From Blattamonas nauphoetae (taxonomy: Eukaryota; Preaxostyla; Oxymonadida), in assembly GCA_033064195.1 (NCBI GenBank), contig JARBJD010000024.1, forward strand, positions 310,001 through 374,000: a stretch of DNA of 64,000 nt, given 5' to 3'. The notes beneath the pieces are model-generated. The model did not search any database. It saw nothing but the letters and a program-made list of their open reading frames with translations, and was not told the origin of the DNA. A program made the translations under genes and the position numbers. Of the stretch, positions 20,601-30,724 are shown piece after piece; position 1 is the first letter of the stretch; each line of letters begins with the position of its first letter.

Positions 20601-23420
20601 AACGACTGTGTAAGTTTGGCCAGGCACCATTTTGCTTCGCGATGTTGGGTACACCACTTCCGTCGCTGTCAGCACATCGTCTTTCAGGAAAGCTTGCACG
20701 CGAACTGTGTTATTCATTTCGTCTTTCAACTCCATTTCGAGAACAGACGACGTAACGAGAACTGAGAAGAATTGGATGGTGTACGTCGTTGCTGTTTTGT
20801 CAAGCGTGCAGTTCACTCCAATGATCGCGACTCCGAAAAAGAGTCTTGGCAGTTTGTCCACAAGCACCCATTGTGCAGAAGGAAATCCATATTCTTCTTC
20901 CATCGACTCAATCGTAAACCCATCCACAGGGAAAGGGTTGGTAGGGAACACTTCAATCGGCTCTGATTCGCCTTTCGTCGATGACGAGAACATCGTTGTC
21001 AGGTTCAGCGGAATCTCAGGAATCTTGGCGATGAACATGCCGAAGGGGTTCAGCATCTTCCCTTCAAACACAAGACGCACCGATTTGCACTCCGACGTCT
21101 CGCATTCGATTTTCGCACTCGTCAGGTGCGGAGGAGTCGTCACGGTGAACACGACGTTCGAGCAGATCACATTCACTGGATTCGAGGCAACATCTTCAAC
21201 GATCGACAAGATTGTGTATTCCTTCTCCCACTCCAGCTCCCACGACGGCGTCGCCTCAAATTTGTCCGATTGCCCAGTTCTGGTTGTCATGAACTTCAAC
21301 AAGAACGTTTTCGATGTATTCGCGATTTTGACAATAAAATCTGAGTTCGAGTCTTTTGGGAAGCACGAGCCCTTCACTTTCAGCATCAAGTACTGATTCA
21401 TCTCATTTGTGAACTCCAAACTCGCTTCCGTCACCGTGGGGGCGATTTCAGGAGGAAACCAAAATCCAGGAATGCTGAAACTGCGCAGTGTGTAGTCTGC
21501 CTTCGGAAGAATCCCATTCGCTCCCGACGACACAACTGCTGTTCCTATTGTTGATGTGCTGCTCGATGTGCCAAACGAGACATGAACAAGACGAGGCACA
21601 TTCGATCCGTCCAACAACACGCTCATCGTTCCATTCACTTCTCCACTCGCTGTGACTGTCACCGTCGCCGTCTCTCCACTGAACGACACATCAACTGTCG
21701 CAGTTGGAGTGAGATCGAGCAGAGGAAGGAGATCACTCAGATCCTCCAAAGAGTACTCGTTCAAAGCAGTGGGGATTTCAGACGTGGAGTCACAGAACTT
21801 CACAGTGTCACTTGTTATGATCGAATCGGAATAGAAAAAGCAATAAAGATCATTTGCTTTGATACTATCTTCTGCATAGCAGTCTCGGAATTGGAGGAAG
21901 GAGAGATCGATTGAATTCATTCGATATATTCCCATTGCCCCTCCACAGCGGAAAGAGGAGCACATGAGAAACGCACAATTGGTGACAGTTGTGGCGTCAC
22001 AATAAGATATCGAGAGTGCCCCATCAGCATCCAGTGATTTGCTTCTCTCGAACAGGCAATCAGAGACAGTAATCGACGAGTTGGAACTCGAAAACACACT
22101 TCCACCAAAGCTGGCTCCATCCCCTTTGTTCCAACATTGCGTGAAAGACGACTTTCTGATCATTACAGGACAATCAGTCCGATTCTCGCAAAAGTAAGTC
22201 GCTCCTCCATCGTCGTTGGGTAACGTGACAGCGCACTTGTGGAAGAAGCACTGTGTAATGTTGAGGGAGGATTGGGCCTGGTCGACGAAGATTGCTGACC
22301 CGCCTTTGCTGTCTCCAGCTGCGATTGTCATGTCGCTGAACGTGCACAGAGTGAACGTCACGGAGGTCATTCCGGACGACGATTCAACGATTGTTCGGCC
22401 GATCGTGCCGTCGGTCACGTTTTGGTGTTGCATGTCAAACGGGGTATTCGACGCGCGGACGCAGGACGAGAACGATGTGTTGACACACGCAAGCGAGCCC
22501 CCCAAATTCGGATCCAGCATTGTTGTTCCGTGTTGGTGGTTCTTCGAGTTCGATATTGCGCATCCAATCACTTTTTGTTCAACGTTCGACCCGAATCGGA
22601 AGTTGGACGGACGAAATGTTCGGCGCGCGTTTTGGCTGCTCATGTTCACAAAAGTGCAGAATTGGAGGAAGGTGTTCATCTGAAGAGTGGAAGAGGTGAG
22701 GAAACCATGTGGACGTGGGTGGGTGAGGCCGAAAGAGAGAAGAGGACCAGTCCCAACATTCAGCGTCTGTGATTCCATATGGAGGCCATTCCCGATCACA
22801 GAAACAGAAGAAAGGGCTTGATATGATCCTAACTCGTGATTGTTCGCTCCATCCCAAGTAGTTGGAGTTGTTGAGGTGATATCCACGAGAGGCGAAATGT
22901 TGGTGCATTGGGATTTGAAGCAACAGAAATTAAAAACGATTGAAGAAGATTCCGGAAACGGGATGTTTGATGCTTGGACAACAAATGGAGAGCTTAGTCC
23001 ATTCGTTTGAAGGCTGCTTTGAGAGAAATGAACACAGCTCGAGTGAACGAGACAGACTCCTGTTCCCTCCACTGTGCAAATTGCTTGGACTCCTTCAACA
23101 GAAAATGAGCTGTTGGAAATCAAAAACATGAAGTCTGATTCCAAGAACGAATGATTGTTTTCATTGCGTGAAGATCGACCTGATGACGCATGCGTCAATG
23201 TGGTGTTGTGTCCAATGATAGTGACTGATTTTGTTTCAATGCGAGTACTACATATCAATCGGGTTTCATTCAGAAGGTGTATGGTCTGTGTTCGTGGTGA
23301 TTCGTTGTCTGATGTTGAAAGTTCCAGAATGGAGAGATTGTCAGGAATAGTGTTGGCGGTGGCAAAAGAAGATTGTGTTACCAGTAAAATAAGAGTAAAA
23401 GTAGGAAGAATCCACAACAT
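17700..23420 (-). CDS. Giant secreted beta-helix surface protein (~1906 residues)
   Basis: One uninterrupted frame. I start at the ATG at 23420 rather than the upstream one at 23477, because it opens a textbook signal peptide (MLWILPTFTLILLVTQ). The N-terminal ~600 residues and later parts contain parallel beta-helix/pectin-lyase-like rungs (SSLNLTSSSFTSCSSS, SITVSDCLFERSKS). In the middle are repeated Ig-like/IPT-like beta domains (IVEDVASNPVNVICSNVVF and IVEDNFSDPHRIHCDGVTF). Two Cys-bearing headers, DRLDCGGESDACETM and DGADCGRESHPCKSL, each begin a new helix module. Asn-glycosylation-type sites abound. No C-terminal membrane helix or anchor is visible, so the protein is secreted or the 3' end has been lost. 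It fills the spacer between the two inverted arms. Confidence 0.75.
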   Translation of the reverse strand: MLWILPTFTLILLVTQSSFATANTIPDNLSILELSTSDNESPRTQTIHLLNETRLICSTRIETKSVTIIGHNTTLTHASSGRSSRNENNHSFLESDFMFLISNSSFSVEGVQAICTVEGTGVCLVHSSCVHFSQSSLQTNGLSSPFVVQASNIPFPESSSIVFNFCCFKSQCTNISPLVDITSTTPTTWDGANNHELGSYQALSSVSVIGNGLHMESQTLNVGTGPLLSFGLTHPRPHGFLTSSTLQMNTFLQFCTFVNMSSQNARRTFRPSNFRFGSNVEQKVIGCAISNSKNHQHGTTMLDPNLGGSLACVNTSFSSCVRASNTPFDMQHQNVTDGTIGRTIVESSSGMTSVTFTLCTFSDMTIAAGDSKGGSAIFVDQAQSSLNITQCFFHKCAVTLPNDDGGATYFCENRTDCPVMIRKSSFTQCWNKGDGASFGGSVFSSSNSSITVSDCLFERSKSLDADGALSISYCDATTVTNCAFLMCSSFRCGGAMGIYRMNSIDLSFLQFRDCYAEDSIKANDLYCFFYSDSIITSDTVKFCDSTSEIPTALNEYSLEDLSDLLPLLDLTPTATVDVSFSGETATVTVTASGEVNGTMSVLLDGSNVPRLVHVSFGTSSSTSTIGTAVVSSGANGILPKADYTLRSFSIPGFWFPPEIAPTVTEASLEFTNEMNQYLMLKVKGSCFPKDSNSDFIVKIANTSKTFLLKFMTTRTGQSDKFEATPSWELEWEKEYTILSIVEDVASNPVNVICSNVVFTVTTPPHLTSAKIECETSECKSVRLVFEGKMLNPFGMFIAKIPEIPLNLTTMFSSSTKGESEPIEVFPTNPFPVDGFTIESMEEEYGFPSAQWVLVDKLPRLFFGVAIIGVNCTLDKTATTYTIQFFSVLVTSSVLEMELKDEMNNTVRVQAFLKDDVLTATEVVYPTSRSKMVPGQTYTVVSSNNESIGIPPSLNFTAPMLPQVLSASTEYGNVMCTTMTIVLRGQEFVTNLTFLLSVAGLAEPIAFSCSTRTSATIGPLEIGGRSDLTHSTTYSLSLIVEDNFSDPHRIHCDGVTFTTPSSPRLSTVHVSSVDGSDRLDCGGESDACETMEHALSRLDSGKSILLVEGTLSHVSKWEISFSSLAIAHKGVSSEDEHSTTHSTIRVGTEGGLVVDGASETILESLSFVLPSSSSVDVYAEIKTGLLTIKNCKVTGDVSTSSSLSTRHSSFVRSRNAMNVSSLTSTQLSHRSLATLLGQQSVGSTQISKLVADSIHTLSSAGSAVSFTLSNTSSLNLTSSSFTSCSSSHANCLGGGVSFSVSGSASVVIELCSFVSCSAGDGGRGGAIGLSFSADSSHNYLLDTLTFEHNTALFGRDLFLDASSLEKCVTIDRFLFNLHPPDFDRSNALFGWDRVAYVEETDLFPFLFPNTRFKNVFIDSLGASGDASDGADCGRESHPCKSLRDSMYHLLNADSEEEVTRCVLERSLVLIGDLVVGGGGDVELCGFVTVGQQAGLDLSLLPIGTYKGTETDAVEFGRVRFDGSGSIGCRLSFGLSEVVPPQTVLMKHLEFVLPLVSTHPQPIIAVQSVSVSLIDCVVKSTNAAQPVSSLLSFHSTLTSMPSSVHLRVSHLVAQNLVLSQPLMSFRSTSDLPTLMNSLSTGHSSTLSQALPFSLPPFISIEDSSFDSISLHIVATHDNVIETGSVLFADLSLPLSKLSMRDCSFSSCCTKIVSVPVDSDVLSSLAGGVCCLSLARSHLTLIDSCFVNCSFLLDPACSVPPSPSFLSLTSHALAVRFVPSQNISQLSSPLSAANMDSPLMAKILSSGQANPLFLFDETQRQSPLSSHLEIVGVEMEAGSSLDPQFRLPLALLVNEHSTPSLRTHSCVFHFETADPLNVGLAVVGVSGGAWPTPRNQLFVNCTSSRRDEN

Positions 23421-24493
23421 TTCTGATTGAAGGAAATCAAAATGTGCGCCCATACTTCTGTTCATTGGATGAGTCATGGATCAAATCACAGGATATTGTC
23501 CTATCCGATCTTTAGTTCTTTCATCATTTCCAAACAAACATAAATTGCAATCATCAAACTGTCCTGGTAGGTGAGGACTGAAACGAGGAAAATGCGTTGA
23601 AGAGACGTCCGTCTCACTCTTCTACAATCACATCCTTCAAGCTGTAGCGTTCCCTCCACAGTCTTCAATCAATATCGTCTCCAGGAAATGTCCCCAATAG
23701 TCGCTGGACTTCGTCCCAGAGTGTTGACTGAATAATTCCAAATCGTCTGACCGATCTCCTTTCTGTCCTCACCAACCAGGACATTATTATTCTTTTCATT
23801 GGTGTTTGTTTGAAAAGGTGAAATACCCTGTCGACGTTGATGTTCTGAGGAGAGAGACAATTCGACAAAGATGACAACTATTTCTTATGGTTTGATCGAA
23901 ATCAATACTCATGTTTGGAGAACCTCAGCAGGTGTGATCATCCACTTCTTCCTAATTCTGATTCTCATCTTTTCGATCTCTTTCATTGTTGGATGACTTC
24001 AGAATTTCACCGAATTCGACGAGAAGGCAGAAATGGTTTATTTCGTGTTTTGTTCCTCATTCTTGTCACCGCCGCACATTTCTTCATTTCCCCTCTCTCA
24101 GACACATCCAACAATCGACTCCATGTCGGAATTGTTGAGTGATTCGTCTGTTCATCCGCGAGACAAAGTGAACTCTTTCCAATGGAACCAACTTCCTACC
24201 CTCCTCAGAAGCCACAGTCAGTCACAACTCCATCAGCAGAGGGAACAGACGTCACACAAAGAACACAACAATCAACTCCTCCCACAACTCCTTCAAGAAC
24301 TCATGATCTTTCTCAACAAATGCTTCGATTCTCACACTCCAGTCCCAAACAAGCGACTCCTCCACTCTTCTCTGTCCCATCTCACCCAATCTCCCTCTTC
24401 AGATCCACTGACTAAACGGGGAGTTGTTCAATGCCTCGCTTCACTGGAAATTGTGGATGAAGGCCCATTCGCAGTTGTGGAGACATCACAACT

Positions 24494-25591
24494 GTGCGGA
24501 TCCACGTTGACTACACACTTTCGAATTTTTTGAAACAAATCAGAGAATAAAACCGAAAAAGAAGTAAGATTCCACGACGCATCTTAATTTCTCTTCTAAC
24601 GAGCTCTATAGTGATGAACGGTCGTAACTTTCTTCTGTCGTCATTAGCTTCGAACATGTGAGGTTTCTGTTTGGTTGAACTGGAAAATATCAGACAGTGA
24701 ATGTTTTGATGCTGAAACTGGAGCTTGAAGGACAAAAAACCAAAACACGGTGATATCCGACAATGTGATCAGATCGCAGAAAATGACTTCCCAATGTCTC
24801 GTGTGTCATTCAAAAGAATCTTATTCGACTTTGTTCATGTTTTTAGTGATATGACGTCCCGAGTTTATTCTCGCAAAGGATATGGTCGACTTCAGAAGTT
24901 GGTTCGAAGTAAACACGGGAACTGAATGGTGACTGACTATTATCAAGTCTGAAAATGTTGATAAAAAAGGGATCAAACACGATGAAGTTGGATTATTATG
25001 TCTGGTGTCGTCTAATTGCGAATCGCCGTGAACTGTCGATTGGAGTCTGTTTCTTTTGTGATTGACTCAGAATGGCATCTGTTGGGAGACGATTCCGGAA
25101 AACAGATAAGATTTGTGCGATTGTTTGATTGACCATGTCCTTTGGATGAAATTGAACATAGAAATCGCCTGATTTTGACTGGATTTGTCTAAGGAGAATA
25201 TTGTTCGGGAAAATGTTTGAAATGAGTTGTCAACACTGAGAATGTGGTGTTTGATCTCATCATCCCATCTATTGTTGGAGATCAGGAAAAAAACGGACTT
25301 CATTTTCTTCTGTAATAAAATTCCACGAGAGAGCTGAATTTGTGAGATATTTTGATGAAGAGGTCACATAATCGGATATTTATAAGTGGAATTCGGTCTT
25401 TCTGCGATGGACAAGGTCTCATAAGATGACGCTGTCGAAACCAATTTTCTGAAATGGGCGAGCGAAATGTCAGGATCAAGGAATGAAATGGCAAAAGAAA
25501 GGGATGAGAAGTGATCTCCTCTTCCATATAGTGGTCACGACTCAATCTGGTGCGTTTTTGCGGAAAGTGCGAAGTCATCGTGGATTCGCAC
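24494..25591. mobile_element. 1.1-kb non-autonomous TIR element inside the SPRY gene
   Basis: Ends are GTGCGGATCCACG and the inverse of GTGCGAATCCACG, with similarity continuing ~28 bp. The target in the coding sequence (...SQL|DLMES...) is duplicated as AACT (up to CACAACT if the end bases are shared). The interior has two unrecognised frames (78 and 97 codons, minus strand) and no transposase. Superfamily uncertain because the duplication length is ambiguous (4-7 bp). Confidence 0.7.
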
Positions 25592-26218
25592 AACTCGATC
25601 TGATGGAATCAAAGGATCGAACCATCGCCGAACAGAAACAACAGCTTGCTCATCAGACTGAGCTGGAACATCAATTGGCGGAATTTCGAAAAAAGGAAGA
25701 ATTGTATCTTTCGACACTGAACTCAATGCAGATGAAGGACGACCAGCTTCGAAAGGAGTTGGCGATGGAGAGAGAGAAACGGAAAGAGAATGAACGGGTA
25801 ATGGCAGATCTGAAACAGACAAGCGAACAGATGAAGACAGAAGTTGCTAGAAAAGAAAGGTTCTTTGTCTCGTCCGACACCATCGTCGCGTTCAGTCCGA
25901 ATCACTGTAGAGTGAGCGGATCAACTGTCACTCGAATCAATACAAACAATTGGGCTGGTTGTTTCACGAAACCTGTCTCGAAAGGTATTCATCGATTGTC
26001 CATCAGAACACAAGCTGAATATGTCAGTTTGTCATTTCTCCATTCGTCATCTCCTTCTTTCAGTGTTTGGTGTGTGTGATGCAGCGGTGTATCCACAATT
26101 CTTGACATCAGCAACCTACCAATCACCAAAAGCAGCGTTGATGTACAACTACAATGGATATCTCTTCTCGGCTGGCAATAGCCGTGGTCAAAACACAATT
26201 CCTCAGAAAGGGCAGGAG

Positions 26219-27315
26219 GGGGTTGACTATAATCAATCCGCCAAAGTAACTATAATCAATCCATTTCGATCAATCCCATCCATCCTATCTTTTCATCTCT
26301 TTTGACCTATCACACTTCGCCTTTTCGTTTTCATACATGTCGAGTTTTAAAACTGAAGAAATGATAATACTCGTCTATTCAGTTCTCAAAGTTGATCCTG
26401 ACAGAAAGAAAGTCACGAAATGACAAAATGAACGATCAAGTCACCGAAGTGGAAGACAGAACGAAATCACAACAGACTCCCAACTTTCCCATTACCACCA
26501 TTTCTTTTGAGATGAATAGCGGCTCAGAAAGAGCACGATCCGCGGAGTCGGCCGTTCTTCACCAGACACTCGTTCCACCACACTTACGACGTTCAGAGGG
26601 TCCAAATACGATAAATGAACACAAAGGCAGGTGGAGCATGAAGAGGGTATGCGATTACTAACGAAGAACTTGAGGAGGAGATTCTGTCCATGATTGAGTC
26701 AGGATCCTGGTTTCGTTTCCGCTCCAACGTGTTCAGGATGTGTTGAGAGTGGCGAAAGCCTCAGTTGGTCGTTGATTAGAAAGGAAGGGTTGACAATATT
26801 GGGTGACGGAATCTTGTCCATCTGTCTGAAGTCGAGGATCCCAGTTGAGAGAGGATGAGCCGAAATGGTTGTCTTTTGGGAGTGAAGAAATCGAACAGCG
26901 AGTAATTGGGATGGGAGAGCGAGGAGACATGGAGAGTGATGAACAATACAACCTGAATCGATTATGAACGATGAAGATTCGAAGCTCAAGTCAATCCGTG
27001 AGAAACTCTATCAAAGAGAGAGTCTTCGAGAGAGAATGAGGGAAAAATGGTGAAGGAGACTTGAAGACAAACAATACAGACGATGAAATGGCAACAAGCG
27101 CTCCCAGATTGGAAAATGGAAAAGTTGGAGGAGATCACTAAAGGGCCATTCTATTCTTCTGATCCTTCGTTCAATTCACAATTTGGCACAATGGAGGTTC
27201 TGAAAAGGAAAGGGCGAAGTGTGATTGGTCAGAGGAGATGAAAATGTCGGATGGATGGGATTGATCGAAACGGATTGATTATAGTTACTTTGGCGGATTG
27301 ATTATAGTCAATCCC
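26219..27315. mobile_element. 1.1-kb TIR element with 9-bp target duplication carrying a gene fragment
   Basis: Long TIRs of ~65 bp, almost perfect: TTGACTATAATCAATCCG at 26223-26240, inverted at the right end, each with a second internal ACTATAATCAATCC. GGGCAGGAG flanks both ends (26210-26218 and 27316-27324), a 9-bp duplication as in Mutator-like elements. Inside, on the minus strand at 26699-26951, lies sequence related to the C-terminal part of the giant beta-helix gene. This is the Pack-MULE arrangement: TIRs plus host gene fragment, no transposase. Confidence 0.85.
26699..26951 (-). pseudogene. Captured fragment of a beta-helix surface protein gene
   Basis: The translation aligns with residues near the C-terminus of the giant protein at 17700-23420. 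LLAVRFLHSQ corresponds to ALAVRFVPSQ, DKIPSPNIVNPSFLINDQ to AKILSSGQANPLFLFDET, and LSPLSTHPEHVGAETKPGS to QSPLSSHLEIVGVEMEAGS. Identity is moderate, so the donor was a paralogue or the capture is old. It has no start or stop context of its own and lies wholly between the TIRs of the 26219-27315 element. Confidence 0.7.
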
Positions 27316-27901
27316 GGGCAGGAGTGGTCAGCCGAGGCTGATTTGGAGAAGAGGACACTCCACTTCTTCATCGACGGCGTCCAACAGCCACTCCACTTCA
27401 TCAGCATTCCTGTCCCTCTCGTCTTTGCCATCGATTCATCTTCGAAGGATATCCCGATTGAGATCACTTTTTGGGGAGAGGAGACACAATCACACGTGAC
27501 ATTTCAAGGAACTGGACATAATTTGGGATGAGTTAAATTCACTCGCCTTTTCATTCTTTCAGTTTGTCATTTTCTGAATATGCGAGGCGAATCTTCTAAT
27601 CTATCACAACGAGTGACCCAGCCAGTGTGAACGGCTGAACAGAACTCTCCATCTTCTCTTCGTTTCGGTTCTTCTTCCGACCTTCTCCTTCCTTGTTCAC
27701 TTGTTCGTCTCCTGTCACCATCGCTCACAGCTTCATCGTTCGCAGTTCCATCTCACTCACATCCCTCTTTGAAATCATCACTTTTATCTTCTGCTCCATC
27801 CACACTCAGCACACACTCAGTACAATCGTCCTCAGCTCGCGACACCATTCCAACCACTGAAACAGTGTCCATCCCACATTCGTTCTGCGCCAGATTCGAG
27901 C

Positions 27902-28300
27902 TCACAAATCCAGTCCAGCACAATCTGTTCGTCGTCCTCGCCAGCCAGCAGAGTCGTCCTCGCCTAAAAGTCCTTCAGCGTCAGATACGGCGACCTGTGC
28001 GAAGGGTCGAAGCCAGTCACAGACGCAGTGATCGAGGAGGGTGTCGTCATTCGAGACAGCCTCGATCGTTGAGACGTTTTGCACGTCACTAATGTATATC
28101 GAAGCAGCCGGCCACGGATTGCTCAACGTGAATTCAGCAGTGAAGAACGGCCCGCTTTCTTCGGACACTTCCAACGAGTCGGGAAACATCGTCACCATTC
28201 CGCGGACGTTCATGTGTCGGTATGTCCAGAAGGGCACTGAAGTTGCGATGAAGACAGAAGAATACGGACGCAGAACGCGAAAGAATGCTTCTTTGCGCAA
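27902..28300 (-). pseudogene. Unassigned coding block present only in the right arm
   Basis: Open for 132 codons, with AFFRVLRPYSSVFIATS, GMVTMFPDSLEVSEESG and NPWPAASIYISDVQNV. It sits in the ~680-bp stretch (about 27640-28320) missing from the left arm, directly downstream of the decayed gene at 28390-29200, and may have been its 3' part. Family not recognised. A frame change near codon 88 is likely. Confidence 0.4.
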
Positions 28301-28389
28301 TTCATCGGGAGGATGAGGAACATGAGCTGCGAGTTTGGTCAGAGTCTGAGAGAGTTGTATCGGGGGCTCGTTTGCGAAGTGTTCAGCTT

Positions 28390-29200
28390 TTATTTCATCC
28401 TCTTCTTCAACTGGTGATTCTCTTGCTTCGAATCCTCAACTGCTCGTTGAAGAATCGCATGGCTGCAAATAAGTTCCTGCACACAGAGGCCGGGGTCGAT
28501 GTCCAGTCCATCGAGTGATCTCAGCAGTCTGAAACACGATCCAGCCAGCCCTCGAATAATAAGTTCCGGACGGCTTTTCTTTTGTGAAAGCAATTCGTGA
28601 AGTGAGTGCTTGTTTGGCTGAGGAATTGGGATTTCGGAGCTCAAACACCGTTTGAGGACGGGGCAGACAAACGAGAGAAGTTGGCGAAGGTCCTGCGTTG
28701 AGATCTGCTGAAGGAGAGAGGTTGGCAGCGATATACACAGAGGCGATCAAACAAATGCAGTGGAGACTGCGGTATTCGATTTCAGAGGAGGTTTGAGTGC
28801 AGAAAAGGACGGGAAACGCTGGGAAAGTGGGAGAGTCTGAAGAAAAAGTGTGGGATCAAAAGAATCATCTGATGAGAAGAAAGGGGCAGACTATGAGAAT
28901 TGTAGAGAGAAGATCAACGGCAAGGGCGGAATATGTTTTTTCACGTTCACTTTGCATTGGAGCAGGAAGGATGTTGAGCTGAGAACACAACGTGTTCAGG
29001 ATCTGACTTGAAGCTCAAGAGATGTTCGCAATGAGTCAACAAAAAGAGGCGAACGGGGAACGGATCTTCAGGATGTGACACAATTCGGAGGGCAGAAGTT
29101 TCAATGGAATCGGGGGATGTGGGATCGAGTTCGTTTTGTCGATGAAACTCAGGAGGATGTCCTGGAAAGACAGGGTTGATGAGATTTGGACCCTGGAAAA
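28390..29200 (-). pseudogene. Decayed gene of unknown family, right-arm copy (no transposon)
   Basis: Counterpart of 5110-5597 plus 15493-15906. Blocks FHRQNELDPTSPDSIE, LRIVSHPEDPFPVRLF, GLAGSCFRLLRSLDGLD and the coiled tail LQRAVEDSKQENHQL read in more than one frame with stops between. The sequence TTCAGCA in its middle (28706-28712 on this strand) is the intact target where the 9.9-kb element inserted in the other arm. It lies downstream of the TRIC-like gene on the same strand. Helix-rich, function unknown. Confidence 0.5.
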
Positions 29201-29410
29201 TAAGAACAATGAAAGATCAAAAGAAAAAGTTGATAAGGTCGAGGTTTGGCAGCATTTCTGGTTTCAAGACAATGGATCCGATCAACCAACACCTCAGAAT
29301 GAGATGCCGATGAAGAATACTCTCGGCTGAACACATCAAAATGGAATGTTCTTCTTTGAAATGAAATCAATATTGCTCTCTGGTCGCTGTGAAATGGCAA
29401 GGATTCGTCC

Positions 29411-30524
29411 TTAATCTCGGTGGCTCCTGTTCGGCCTGTTCTGTCGTTGATGCCGAGTCTCTTCCTCAAGCTCTTTCCTTGCCTTCGACTCTCGTGCATA
29501 ATCAAGCTAGATGTTCGAACAAAGAGAAAATAAGTGATGAAAACGAAGAAGCAGACAGCTGTCATGAACGCAAAGTACAACGAAGCAACGGCCAACGCAC
29601 TCAGCCCAATGAGCTGACGAAGCTTCAGTGTCGGAATCTCGAAGAGCGGGATCTGATATTTCGGTCCTCGGCCGAACAGCGAGATGGCGATGTCAGTTGG
29701 CCTTGTGTTGTATGAGTGCAAGAGTTTCAGCAACTCCATCACCTTCTTTCGACTTTTGAGGAAGTTTCGAAGTGCTGAGAAGATCTTGGTGGGAATCCCA
29801 CTTCCTTCCAGGCGAGGGCCGGTCGGGAGAAACGGCAGACTGAGAAACGGGCTGATGAGAAGGTTCGGTCGTCGGATGATCGTGAACAGTGTCACAGTAA
29901 CTCCGCTTGCAATGGAAAGACTACGAGACACAGTGACAGGAAATCAAGCACACAAACCATGTCGAATCATATTTGTGCGCTTCTGGTTGCTTCCTCAGGA
30001 ACAGAATGTGTGGAAGCGATCCACAAATGAACCCAATCAGCAAGCAAATCACAAATTCCGCGTTCGGAAACTTCGCCGACGTTTTGAGCAGATAGTTCAG
30101 GATGATTTGGCTGATCGACAGTTCCAGCCCAAAGTTCAATACAACCACCGACACTTTGTTTCGAAGCAGTTTCGGTGCTGCCTTCAGGACAATCTGCGTC
30201 ACAGTCCATGTCACAGCAAACAGATAGAAATATTTCGAGTCTTTCAGCCAACCTGAAAAGTGCGGGCAGATTGCCAGAAGAGGAGAGCAATGCGAGTGAT
30301 AAGAACAAACCTGGTGTTTCCTGGAAGATGAATAGAGGGACTATTGTGCTTCCAAACATGTTCACAAACAGCGTCAAGAAAAAGGAGTGGAATGAAGATG
30401 ACCCTGTTGACAGGCACACTGTGTAGTAGACTGTCTGGAACACAAACAAATAAGGATACGAAGCACTGATAATTTGGAGAAGCTCCGCAAAACCCTGAGA
30501 CAGTCCCAACTTCAGATTCTCCAT
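29411..30524 (-). CDS. TRIC-like intracellular cation channel, right-arm copy
   Basis: Four exons (30524-30311, 30252-29958, 29920-29545, 29506-29411) mirror the left-arm gene with the same splice sites and give 326 residues. The encoded proteins appear to differ at only two positions (I/T in TWIVTQ and V/L in FVICVLIG). The 38-nt third intron differs at about seven bases. Changes are thus concentrated in intron sequence, which argues that both copies are under selection or were recently coding. Proposed role as for the left copy: monovalent cation channel of internal membranes. It starts ~200 bp after the stop of the large ARM-like gene upstream. Confidence 0.65.
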
Positions 30525-30724
30525 GTCGTGTCAGACGATGGTGGGCTGACGGATCGAGTTTAGTGGGAATGGGTTCATTTTGGAGATATTTTGACAAAAG
30601 AAGAGACAAAAGTTCAATGTGGAGCAGAAATACTGACTTTCTCAGACCAAGAATCGTCGAAACGTCCTGAAAGAGGTGGAAAGGATTGTTGACGTTGTGG
30701 CTGGATTTCGTCTTTCCTTTCTTC

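Larger units (their letters stand above)
24123..27531 (+). pseudogene. SPRY-like gene, right-arm copy, broken by two transposons
   Basis: Same gene as 16007-17253 in inverted orientation. The coding blocks are 24123-24493 (start MSELLSDSS, then LLRSHSQSQ), 25592-26015 (coiled coil, GCFTKPVSKGIHRLSI) and, after a 37-38-nt intron, a block to 26218 (FGVCDAAVYPQFL). The frame then resumes at 27325-27531 (EWSAEADLEKRTLHFF to FQGTGHNLG). Each interruption is flanked by a short direct repeat, so the gene was whole before the insertions. Apart from the insertions the coding blocks still read through, implying recent loss. It cannot make the full protein unless the elements are removed from RNA. Confidence 0.8.
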
